From positions 62,001 to 126,000 of the forward strand of contig NZ_JAFMTW010000005.1 in NCBI RefSeq assembly GCF_017329615.1: DNA of 64,000 nucleotides, given 5' to 3'. This stretch comes from Alicyclobacillus suci. GTDB taxonomy: Bacteria > Bacillota > Bacilli > Alicyclobacillales > Alicyclobacillaceae. Shown one piece after another: positions 28,392 to 34,912 of this stretch. The position numbers and the translations under genes are program-made. The first letter of the stretch is position 1; every line of letters begins with the position of its first letter. The notes beneath the pieces are model-generated. The model worked only from the letters and a program-made list of their open reading frames with translations. It made no database searches and was not told the origin of the DNA.

Positions 28392-28835
28392 ATGAAGATT
28401 TTGTACATCATGGGATTCGGATTTGTTGGCGGTGTACTGCGCTTTTTTTGTGGCGATTCCTTGACGAGTATTCTGATTTTGAATGCGGTGGGAGCCATCG
28501 CGCTTGCCATAATCTCTGCGTGCGCAGTGCATCGTATGGTTTGGTTAGAAACTGGGATTGGCGTTGGTTTCATTGGTTCCTTGACGACCTTCTCCTCGTT
28601 GACGTTGGTCACGGTTGACGCGTCTTCGCAGCACAGCATAGAGGCGCTTGCGAGCCTAGAAATCACGGTGGGCAGCATTGTCCTGTGCGGTCTTGTGATG
28701 GCGTTGACGCGGCGCACCAAAGGACGCGTGGAACTAAACGATGAGCCCCGCGACAACCAGCAGAATACCCGCAATCAATCCCGCATGCCTGCTCACCCGA
28801 GTGTGCCAGTGGGTGACGACGTGCAGCGGGTTTAA
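28392..28835 (+). CDS. crcB: Fluoride exporter CrcB/Fluc
   Basis: A 147-aa small four-helix membrane protein. The hallmarks are GFGFVGGVLRFF (helix 1), an N-x-x-G helix 2 (LNAVGAIAL) and GVGFIGSLTTFSSL (the TTFS fluoride-track motif in helix 3). Fluc proteins form antiparallel dimers that let F- leave the cell. ATG follows GAGGGGGTGG. The C-terminal ~35 residues are polar and overlap, antisense, the 3' end of the convergent membrane gene; family members usually end about there without such a tail. Confidence 0.9.
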   Translation: MKILYIMGFGFVGGVLRFFCGDSLTSILILNAVGAIALAIISACAVHRMVWLETGIGVGFIGSLTTFSSLTLVTVDASSQHSIEALASLEITVGSIVLCGLVMALTRRTKGRVELNDEPRDNQQNTRNQSRMPAHPSVPVGDDVQRV

Positions 28836-29273
28836 CCAGAACACGGCACAGGCTAGTGCGGCACTACCAATTGTGTAACAAATACGCAGGTGCAAAAAGC
28901 CGATGCCAAATCCAACGGTTAAATTGGCGAGTGTTTGGCTGAGACCGACCAACATTCGCGTGTGAAACGTAAGCGGGGCAGCATTTCGCGAAAGGCGGTC
29001 ACTGCGTAGGGCGTGAAGCGTGATCCAAATACCGATGGCGACAAGTACCCCTGAGCCGAGGTGACGCGCTGCGACGATGGGAATAAAATGATTAATACGC
29101 TCGGCGCTTCTATCGCCCGTGAATGAGGCAATCCCCGACATGACGGCCATTATCGTGTAAAACAGCGGTGCGCGTCGATGGGCTGCATCTCCGTTTGCCG
29201 GACCAGCGTCCATGATATCGAGATTGGCGCCGAGCCCGACCAACGCACCGAGTAATACGGCACTGACGTTCAT
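28734..29273 (-). CDS. MntP/YtaF-like membrane transporter paralogue, degenerate motifs
   Basis: A 179-aa six-helix protein built as two repeats: ALVGLGANLDIMDAG near the N-terminus and GLSQTLANLTVGFGIGF in the second half. The second motif matches LSLDNLTVGFGVGMF of the gene at 52232, so the two are paralogues. MntP/YtaF pumps (Mn2+ efflux) normally have Asp in these D-N-x-x-V-G positions; here the second-half Asp is missing. Start ATG 29273 follows GGGGGTGG; a longer frame to 29444 has no hydrophobic content. It overlaps crcB tail to tail by 102 bp. Ion specificity unknown. Confidence 0.6.
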   Translation of the reverse strand: MNVSAVLLGALVGLGANLDIMDAGPANGDAAHRRAPLFYTIMAVMSGIASFTGDRSAERINHFIPIVAARHLGSGVLVAIGIWITLHALRSDRLSRNAAPLTFHTRMLVGLSQTLANLTVGFGIGFLHLRICYTIGSAALACAVFWLNPLHVVTHWHTRVSRHAGLIAGILLVVAGLIV

Positions 29274-29429
29274 ATTGACGCCACCCCCGTCCATTGGCAG
29301 AAAACTGTTACCAATAGCGTATGGGGATGCCGGAGCGAACTCTATGGACGTGCGACCAACTATGCAAAAACTTGCGGTGCAAGCGGACAAACCGTCTTCA
29401 CATATCCATCTCCGTATGGGGGGATGGAG

Positions 29430-29615
29430 ATGAGGAAGATGCAAATTTCCGTAGTAAAGCTGGAGTACGGCGAGGAAGCGTTACACGAATTGGCTCAACA
29501 TTTCCTCGACCGCCTCATCTACGTCGAACGAAATTTGAATGATAGCCATTTGAACGACGACAATCCGCTCACGCATGATGGAGCAAGCGGTGAAACATCG
29601 TGGATGCCCGAATGA
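29430..29615 (+). CDS. Small protein coupled to the recombinase gene (candidate directionality factor)
   Basis: A 61-aa acidic protein (MRKMQISVVKLEYGEEAL...). A helical middle (residues ~12-33) leads to a polar, Asp/Asn-rich tail. The start region follows TATGGGGGG; ATG 29424 is also possible. Its stop overlaps the recombinase ATG at 29612 (ATGA), giving obligate coupling. No family recognised. The size is similar to the 58-aa SprB directionality factor of SPbeta, but no sequence match is claimed. Confidence 0.6.
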   Translation: MRKMQISVVKLEYGEEALHELAQHFLDRLIYVERNLNDSHLNDDNPLTHDGASGETSWMPE

Positions 29616-31153
29616 CTCTTTGTGCAATTTACGCGCGTGTGTCAGATGAAGCTCAATTGCGGGGAGACTCTCTCCAACATCAGATTGCCTATTGCCGCGA
29701 ACACGCTCGGCGGCGAAGCCTAGAAGAGGGGACACCGTGGACGACGCCAGAGGACTTTGTTTATCTAGACGAGGGTGTTACGGGCACGAGTATGGTCAAG
29801 CGACCAGCGGTGCAACGCTTGTTGATGGACGCTCGTCGGCATTCATTTGACGTCGTGTTGTTTAAAGGAATTTCGCGTTTTGCCCGTGATACGGTCGACG
29901 CGCTTGTGATGCTGCGGGCATTGATGGCTTCAGGTGTCCGTGTGCTTTCTATGGAAGAAAACTTTGACAGCGCGCGCGATAGTGCGGAGTTTATTTTCAC
30001 CATACACAGTGCACTGGCTCAGGCGGAGTCCGAAAAAACGGCGATTCGTGTGCGGGTGGGGGTGGCTCAAAAAGCGAGGTTAGGTCAGTGGAATGGGCAG
30101 CCTCCAGATGGGTATATCCTCGATGTTCACAGTAAGCACCTCGTTGTGGACGAAATGGTTGCCCCTACTATTCGGGATATTTTCGCGATGTATCTGAAAG
30201 GGTATGGCGTGCGCAAAATCGCCGAAGCCTTAAACCAGGCTGGACGCTATACAAAACGCGGTTCGTTGTGGACACAACGCAATGTCTCGAGGGTATTGAG
30301 AAATCCGGTGTACCAAGGAGATGTGGTCTATGGCCGCCGGGAAAAGCGATTGGTTGTGCCGGATGCGACCAATCCTCTGGCGCGACGCAAGCGGGCTGTG
30401 TATGTGACCGATTCGGACCAGCTCACCGTTTGTCAGGATGCACATCCTGGTATTGTGCCGCGCGAGGTGTTTTTGCAAGTGCAGGCGCGCTTACAGCGGC
30501 AGCGTGTGTCGTCTGGGCCAACGGGCAATCAACAATGGTTGACCAAGGGGCTATTGCGCTGTACATGTGGAAGTCGCATGACCATCACGTATAATCGAGC
30601 AGGCACCGCCTATTACCGATGTGCGCGGCGACGCGAGAGCGGGGCTTCTGCATGCCAGAGCGGGCATATCCGGGCAATGGCACTGGAGCGGGCGGTATTG
30701 TCCCAAGTCCGAAAGGACTTACTTGAATGGATCCCGTTTGCACGCCTGACATATCCAAAGCTGCCTGAGCACGATGTACAAAAGGAACTTCACAATCTTC
30801 AGGCGGCGTTGGCACGGCAATTTACGAAGTCGCAGAAGCTGTTTGACGAATATACCGACGGCATCATACAGCGTGAACAATATGAGCGCTTAAATCAGGA
30901 GATTCAACGCCGGATACAAACGCTTGAACAGGCCAAGGAAAAGCTGCATGTGGAGCTGAAAAAAGACAACCAGGTCGTGGACGCAGGCGAGATGGCGCGG
31001 CAGACACTTGTCAACCAGCTGTGCGAGCAGACGCCCAACCCACATCTGACGAAGGAGATTTTGGCGCTTTTTGTGGATCGCGTACAAGTGTGTAAGGGCG
31101 TCGGTCCACATCGTGAAATCGCGGTACATTACCGTTTCCAATGTCCATTGTAA
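29612..31153 (+). CDS. Large serine recombinase (site-specific integrase/excisionase)
   Basis: A 513-aa protein. The resolvase catalytic domain (~1-150) has IYARVSDEAQLRGDSLQHQ, whose Ser is the nucleophile, plus the family's conserved DEGVTGTSMVKRP and FKGISRFARDTVDAL. The recombinase domain follows (~165-290; PPDGYILD, RNPVYQGDVVYGRR). A zinc ribbon carries CTCGSRM...YYRCARRR and a later C, then a coiled coil (KSQKLFDEYTDGIIQREQYERL) and a C-terminal strand segment. ATG 29612 is favoured over GTG 29600. The gene ends 11 bp before the attP arm at the right junction, the usual place for the integrase. It belongs to the SprA/SpoIVCA (CisA) class. Confidence 0.95.
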   Translation: MTLCAIYARVSDEAQLRGDSLQHQIAYCREHARRRSLEEGTPWTTPEDFVYLDEGVTGTSMVKRPAVQRLLMDARRHSFDVVLFKGISRFARDTVDALVMLRALMASGVRVLSMEENFDSARDSAEFIFTIHSALAQAESEKTAIRVRVGVAQKARLGQWNGQPPDGYILDVHSKHLVVDEMVAPTIRDIFAMYLKGYGVRKIAEALNQAGRYTKRGSLWTQRNVSRVLRNPVYQGDVVYGRREKRLVVPDATNPLARRKRAVYVTDSDQLTVCQDAHPGIVPREVFLQVQARLQRQRVSSGPTGNQQWLTKGLLRCTCGSRMTITYNRAGTAYYRCARRRESGASACQSGHIRAMALERAVLSQVRKDLLEWIPFARLTYPKLPEHDVQKELHNLQAALARQFTKSQKLFDEYTDGIIQREQYERLNQEIQRRIQTLEQAKEKLHVELKKDNQVVDAGEMARQTLVNQLCEQTPNPHLTKEILALFVDRVQVCKGVGPHREIAVHYRFQCPL

Positions 31154-31163
31154 TCACGTCTTT

Positions 31164-31208
31164 GTGCAGTGCATTGGGGAGGAGCGGACCACCGATGGCC
31201 ATCTCCCC
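31164..31208 (+). other. attR junction
   Basis: The left half is element sequence with arm GTGCAGTGCATTGG (31164-31177). After the shared GGACC (31186-31190) the sequence is sleL. Joining 21661-21668 to 31189-31195 yields TCGGTGGACCACCGA, a perfect 15-nt dyad, as expected for a restored attB. Confidence 0.8.
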
Positions 31209-31605
31209 AGTCAACCAGATTCGCGCTGTGCTCGACTATGCGACGTCTGTGATTGATCCGAATAAAATTCTCATGGGCTTTAGCCTGTACGGGTATGACT
31301 GGCCTTTGCCGTACGTACAAGGGCGCACACGCGCCAGCGGGCTGTCGAACAACGACGCGCAAAACCTGGCCTTGGCTGAGCAATCGGCGATTCAATGGGA
31401 TCGTCAGTCGGAGTCGCCGCATTTCGAGTATACGACGGGGTCAACCGCACACAGCGTCTGGTTTGACGACGCCCAAAGTGGGGCTATTAAGTTGTCCTTG
31501 GTGGATGAATACGGTTTGCGTGGTGCTACGGTATGGGTTTTGGGAAATGAGTACCCACAATTTTGGTATTTAGTGAGAGAACTCTACAACGTCAAGAAAT
31601 ACTGA
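31186..31605 (+). pseudogene. sleL: SleL/YaaH C-terminal part, separated from its start by the element
   Basis: 139 codons continue the GH18 barrel from GPPMAISPVNQIRAVLDYAT to the stop. NKILMGFSLYGYDWPLPY and GLRGATVWVLGNEYPQFWYL match the C-terminal strands of SleL/YaaH. It has no start or ribosome site of its own; an ATG at 31141 lies inside the recombinase gene. Codon phase agrees with the N-terminal part when the 9,520-bp element is removed. It is therefore a gene segment awaiting rejoining rather than a decayed pseudogene: no internal stops or frameshifts are present. Confidence 0.92.
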
Positions 31606-31663
31606 GTAACCGGCTCGCGCGGCGATGGTGGATTGTGGTAGAATAGAGATAATTAAATGATTG

Positions 31664-31755
31664 GAGCCACTAGGGGCGCTTGATGCTGAGACGAGGGTAA
31701 CCACCCTTGAACCCTTAGCACCTGAACTGGGTAATACCAGCGTAGGGAAGTGGCA
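31664..31755 (+). ncRNA. TPP riboswitch (THI element)
   Basis: GCCACT (31666-31671) pairs with AGTGGC (31749-31754) as P1. Inside are the conserved GGGGCGCTTGATGCTGAGA, GGGTAACCACCC, CACCTGAACTGGGTAATACC and CAGCGTAGGGA blocks that bind thiamine pyrophosphate. It controls tenA-thiD-thiM. Confidence 0.96.
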
Positions 31756-31809
31756 CGGAATCGACGTTTTTCCCGTTTGCGTGCGGGGCGTCGCCTCCGT
31801 TCCCCGAAG

Positions 31810-31840
31810 GTCTCCTAGAATTAAGGAGGCTTTTTATTTT
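31810..31840 (+). terminator. Riboswitch expression platform: hairpin covering the tenA Shine-Dalgarno
   Basis: GTCTCCT (31810-31816) pairs with AGGAGGC (31824-31830), followed by TTTTTATTTT. The 3' arm contains AAGGAGG, the tenA ribosome site. The same hairpin can therefore act as terminator and as Shine-Dalgarno blocker. Confidence 0.8.
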
Positions 31841-32504
31841 GCGGTTTACTGAAGAACTTCGTCGCGAAGCTGATCCAATTTTTGAGGCGATTAGAAATCA
31901 CCCGTTTGTTCGGGGGATTGCCGAGGCCGCTCTTTCACCCGCGCAAATCACCCATTATGTCCAGCAAGACTCCTTGTATTTGAGCACGTACGCCAAAGTC
32001 TATAGCCTGGGTCTCGCCAAGTGCCGTACACGGGCGGAGATGCGCGAGTTTCACGAGCGCATTGGTTTCATTTTGAATGCAGAAGTGCATCCTCACTTGA
32101 CTTTGTGTCGCTTTGCGAATGTGTCGTATGAAACTTTGCAGCAAAGTGCGAAGATGGCGCCCACTGCGCATCATTACGCGTCGCACATGTTGGCTTGTGC
32201 ACAGGCGGGGACGCTTGGCGATGTGTTGGCAACCGTTTTGCCTTGTCACTGGACGTATGTCGATCTCGCCCGGAACATCGTCCACCGGGATCAACCGACC
32301 AAGGATCATCCGCTCTACGAATGGATTGCTTTCTACGCGAACGACGATATGTTGTTCGGGCTTACGGCGTTATGTCGCTGGATTGACGAGTACGCGGAGC
32401 GCGCGAGTGACGAAGACCGCGTTTCGATGCAAGAAATTTTCCTGGTGAGTTGTCACATGGAACGACGATTCTTCGAGATGGCGTATACCCTGGAGAACTG
32501 GTGA
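31839..32504 (+). CDS. tenA: Aminopyrimidine aminohydrolase TenA (thiaminase II)
   Basis: A 221-aa all-helical TenA protein. It salvages 4-amino-5-aminomethyl-2-methylpyrimidine from degraded thiamine. Family landmarks: HPFVRGIAEAALSPAQITHYVQQD near the N-terminus, the catalytic Cys in LPCHWTYVDLA, and the C-terminal Glu region. The start is TTG 31839 with AAGGAGG nine bases upstream and TTTTTATTTT between. First gene of the riboswitch-controlled thiamine operon. Confidence 0.93.
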   Translation: MRFTEELRREADPIFEAIRNHPFVRGIAEAALSPAQITHYVQQDSLYLSTYAKVYSLGLAKCRTRAEMREFHERIGFILNAEVHPHLTLCRFANVSYETLQQSAKMAPTAHHYASHMLACAQAGTLGDVLATVLPCHWTYVDLARNIVHRDQPTKDHPLYEWIAFYANDDMLFGLTALCRWIDEYAERASDEDRVSMQEIFLVSCHMERRFFEMAYTLENW

Positions 32505-32551
32505 TTAGGGTCCTTGGCGCCATGTTAAATCCTTTGGTGAGAAAGGATGGT

Positions 32552-33499
32552 ATGCGGGTGCGTACGGATGAGATGGGACATGTGTTCCGGGCGCTGACCA
32601 TCGCAGGCTCAGATAGCGGCGGCGGCGCTGGAATTCAGGCTGATTTAAAGACGATGCACCAATTTGGCGTCTATGGGATGTCGGTTGTGACGGCGCTGAC
32701 GGCGCAAAACACTACAGGCGTCCATGGTGTGATGGAGGCATCGCCTGAGTTTGTCGCGGCGCAACTTCAGGCGGTCATCCATGATTTGGGTGTTGACGCG
32801 ATGAAGACAGGCATGTTGGCTAACGAAGCAATTATCGCCACGGTGGCGGACGTCTTAAGTACAGCGACCGCCACCGTGGCGAGGCCGCTCGTGATTGATC
32901 CGGTGATGGTCGCCAAAGGTGGCACGAAGCTGATGGACGATTCGGCTATCGCGACACTTCGCGAGCGCCTGTTGCCGATGGCTGCACTTATCACACCAAA
33001 CGCCCCGGAGACGGGTGTCCTGGTAGGCGCCTCGGTCAGTAGCTGGGATTCCGTACACTTGGCGGCAGCGCGTTTGGCGCAATGGGGTGCGGGTGTGGTG
33101 GTCGTCAAGGGCGGCCACTTGGATTTGGATGTGGCACACGCCGAGGGTTGGCGGTTACCAGCAGCCGCCCATCAAAGGGTAGCTGTTGACACCGTCTATG
33201 CCCAGGGAACCTTCACACATTTTCTCACGCCTCGTGTGAACAGTGTGAACACACATGGGACCGGCTGTACGTTTTCTGCGGCTATCACAGCACTTCTCGC
33301 GAGCGGTACTCCGGTACTGGATGCGATTGCACAAGCCAAGGCGTTCATCTACGACGCAATTGTTCGGGCAAGAGGCTGGGACGTCGGGCACGGTCACGGG
33401 CCGACTGACCACTCGACGCCGATTCCGGTGGCAATGTCGGGGGTGATGGCGGGCGGATCGTACTATTACGATGGGCGAAACTGGACGCGCGTCGACTGA
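32552..33499 (+). CDS. thiD: Hydroxymethylpyrimidine/phosphomethylpyrimidine kinase ThiD
   Basis: A 315-aa ribokinase-fold kinase adding both phosphates to HMP. ALTIAGSDSGGGAGIQADLK is the classic ThiD N-terminus; MKTGMLAN, DPVMVAKGGTKLM and the anion hole NTHGTGCTFSAA follow. ATG 32552 has AAAGGA upstream; the earlier ATG 32522 is less well placed. It is about 40 residues longer than typical ThiD, ending in a YYYDGRNWTRVD tail. Its last 29 bases overlap an unused upstream extension of thiM. Confidence 0.93.
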   Translation: MRVRTDEMGHVFRALTIAGSDSGGGAGIQADLKTMHQFGVYGMSVVTALTAQNTTGVHGVMEASPEFVAAQLQAVIHDLGVDAMKTGMLANEAIIATVADVLSTATATVARPLVIDPVMVAKGGTKLMDDSAIATLRERLLPMAALITPNAPETGVLVGASVSSWDSVHLAAARLAQWGAGVVVVKGGHLDLDVAHAEGWRLPAAAHQRVAVDTVYAQGTFTHFLTPRVNSVNTHGTGCTFSAAITALLASGTPVLDAIAQAKAFIYDAIVRARGWDVGHGHGPTDHSTPIPVAMSGVMAGGSYYYDGRNWTRVD

Positions 33500-33557
33500 T
33501 TTGGTGGTGGACTCACTTGGTAATCCATTGCCGAGAACGACATCAGGAGGGATACAT

Positions 33558-34370
33558 ATGCAATGGGGGCATTGGTTGGCAGCGGTCCGACAAAATCGGC
33601 CGCTCGTTCACAATATCACAAACCTCGTCGTCACCAACACGGCGGCGAACGCGCTTTTATCCATCGGTGCCTCACCGGTGATGGCATATGCGCACGAGGA
33701 AGTGGCAGATATGGCGCGTATCGCGGCGGCACTGGCACTGAATATGGGAACTTTGACACCAGAGACGGTCGAGGCGATGCGAATCGCCGGTGGTGCCGCC
33801 AATTCAGCAGGGGTTCCTGTCGTATTTGATCCCGTCGGTGTAGGCGCGACACCGTATCGCACAGAGATGGCGCAGACCCTCATACGCGACGTAAAACTTG
33901 CGGTGTTGCGAGCGAACGCGGGGGAGATGAGCGTTCTTTTGGGGCTGCCTGGGCAAGTGAAGGGTGTGGATGCCTTAGCGGCGGATGACGCTTTGCCGAT
34001 GGCTATGAAGGCGTACGCCGCCGAGCAAGGAACGGTGGTGATTGCCACTGGTGCAGTCGATTTCGTCACCGACGGGGAGCATATCTGGCAGCTCGCAAAT
34101 GGCCATTCGCTCTTGTCGAACATCACCGGTTCTGGCTGCATGTTGACGGCGCTGTTAGGGGCGTTCGTCGGCGTGGTACCAGCGGGGAGTACACCTGCTA
34201 CATATGCAGAAGCATGTATTGCCGCGGTGACGAGTTACAATGTGGCTGCCGAACAGGCAGCAAAGCTTGCACATGGCCCAGGGACATTCCAGGCCCACTT
34301 ATTGGATAGTCTCTACACGTTAGAGCCGTCGACAGTGGATGAACGAGCCCGCGTGACATCCGGCGTATGA
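33558..34370 (+). CDS. thiM: Hydroxyethylthiazole kinase ThiM
   Basis: A 270-aa THZ kinase. PLVHNITNLVVTNTAANALL, MAYAHEEVADM, FDPVGVGATPYR and NITGSGCMLTALLGAF (anion hole, catalytic Cys) match the family end to end. ATG 33558 follows CAGGAGGG. Together with TenA and ThiD it makes a salvage set; ThiE, which joins the pyrimidine and thiazole, is not in this window. A bidirectional terminator lies 154 bp downstream. Confidence 0.94.
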   Translation: MQWGHWLAAVRQNRPLVHNITNLVVTNTAANALLSIGASPVMAYAHEEVADMARIAAALALNMGTLTPETVEAMRIAGGAANSAGVPVVFDPVGVGATPYRTEMAQTLIRDVKLAVLRANAGEMSVLLGLPGQVKGVDALAADDALPMAMKAYAAEQGTVVIATGAVDFVTDGEHIWQLANGHSLLSNITGSGCMLTALLGAFVGVVPAGSTPATYAEACIAAVTSYNVAAEQAAKLAHGPGTFQAHLLDSLYTLEPSTVDERARVTSGV

Positions 34371-34523
34371 TGTCGGGTGTCGATGTAAGATATGATAGAT
34401 TGGATAGTCTTCGGGGTCACGCTATTCAGTCAATAGATTTCATGGTATTCTAATTTATATGGCGCTCTAGCGCGACTTTGGTGCGCATCATCCAGAATTT
34501 CCGGATATTGACCATTAAGACAT

Positions 34524-34564
34524 AAAACACCGGCCTGCACGTGGGGTCAGGCCGGTGTTTTCCA
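34524..34564 (+). terminator. Bidirectional terminator
   Basis: AAACACCGGCCTG pairs perfectly with CAGGCCGGTGTTT (34525-34560), with T-rich flanks on both strands. It serves the thi operon (+) and the 37-aa gene (-). Confidence 0.92.
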
Positions 34565-34583
34565 TTGGTTGTTATGGTGGTCG

Positions 34584-34697
34584 TCAAACCTTCATGGAGC
34601 GGATAGCTTGTTCCAACTTTTTGGTTCGAATGTGAAGGTAACGATTAAGTGCAAAGATACCTGCTACCACGCCCGCAAGTACGATATACGTTGTCAT
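34584..34697 (-). CDS. 37-aa single-pass membrane miniprotein
   Basis: A short ORF (MTTYIVLAGVVAGIFALNRY...) with one hydrophobic helix (residues 4-17) and a basic amphipathic tail (RYLHIRTKKLEQ...). AGGAAGGTG lies eight bases before ATG, and a strong terminator sits 20 bp past the stop, both supporting a real gene. Function unknown; small membrane proteins of this design often modulate larger membrane partners. Confidence 0.6.
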   Translation of the reverse strand: MTTYIVLAGVVAGIFALNRYLHIRTKKLEQAIRSMKV

Positions 34698-34912
34698 TAG
34701 ATTTACACCTTCCTAGAAAACAGTTCATGTTGAGATGATATTCGTAGTCTACCCAATAAACCTTGAAATAAACTGCAAAGTGTCAATTGACATTAGATTT
34801 GTTGGTGATGGTGGATTGGATGACGTGGGTTTATCGCCTTCGGTCCTTCCTTCGATGCAGCCTTGGCAACTGGACGGCCTCTTTTCGCATACGCATCGAT
34901 TGGGGGGATTTT

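Larger units (their letters stand above)
21666..31185 (+). mobile_element. 9,520-bp integrated element splitting sleL (skin-like intervening element)
   Basis: It is bounded by a 15-bp direct repeat, GGACCTCCGATGACC at 21666-21680 and GGACCACCGATGGCC at 31186-31200 (13/15 identical), in the same codon phase of the interrupted gene. It carries a large serine recombinase at its right end next to the junction. Cargo: ECF sigma, anti-sigma, two membrane proteins and a BcrC-like phosphatase; copZ-csoR-copA; riboswitch-crcB; an MntP-like protein; and a small ORF coupled to the recombinase. No capsid, tail, replication or conjugation genes are present. Precise removal restores a 429-codon sleL. Known relatives in kind are skin (sigK) and SPbeta (spsM), excised by serine recombinases in the mother cell. 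Regulated excision here is inference. Confidence 0.9.

Noticed and set aside
29273-29444. Longer N-terminus for the MntP-like element gene
   Set aside because: The extra residues are His/Pro/Cys-rich, not hydrophobic, and GGGGGTGG directly precedes ATG 29273.
31141-31185. ATG at 31141 as the true start of the 31186-31605 hydrolase part
   Set aside because: It lies inside the last codons of the recombinase, has no ribosome site, and the first 15 residues are unrelated to GH18; the frame is open by chance.
34787-34912. Upstream extension of the recombinase-tail-like gene
   Set aside because: No ribosome site at 34787 and unrelated composition; GGGGGGA before ATG 34913 marks the better start.
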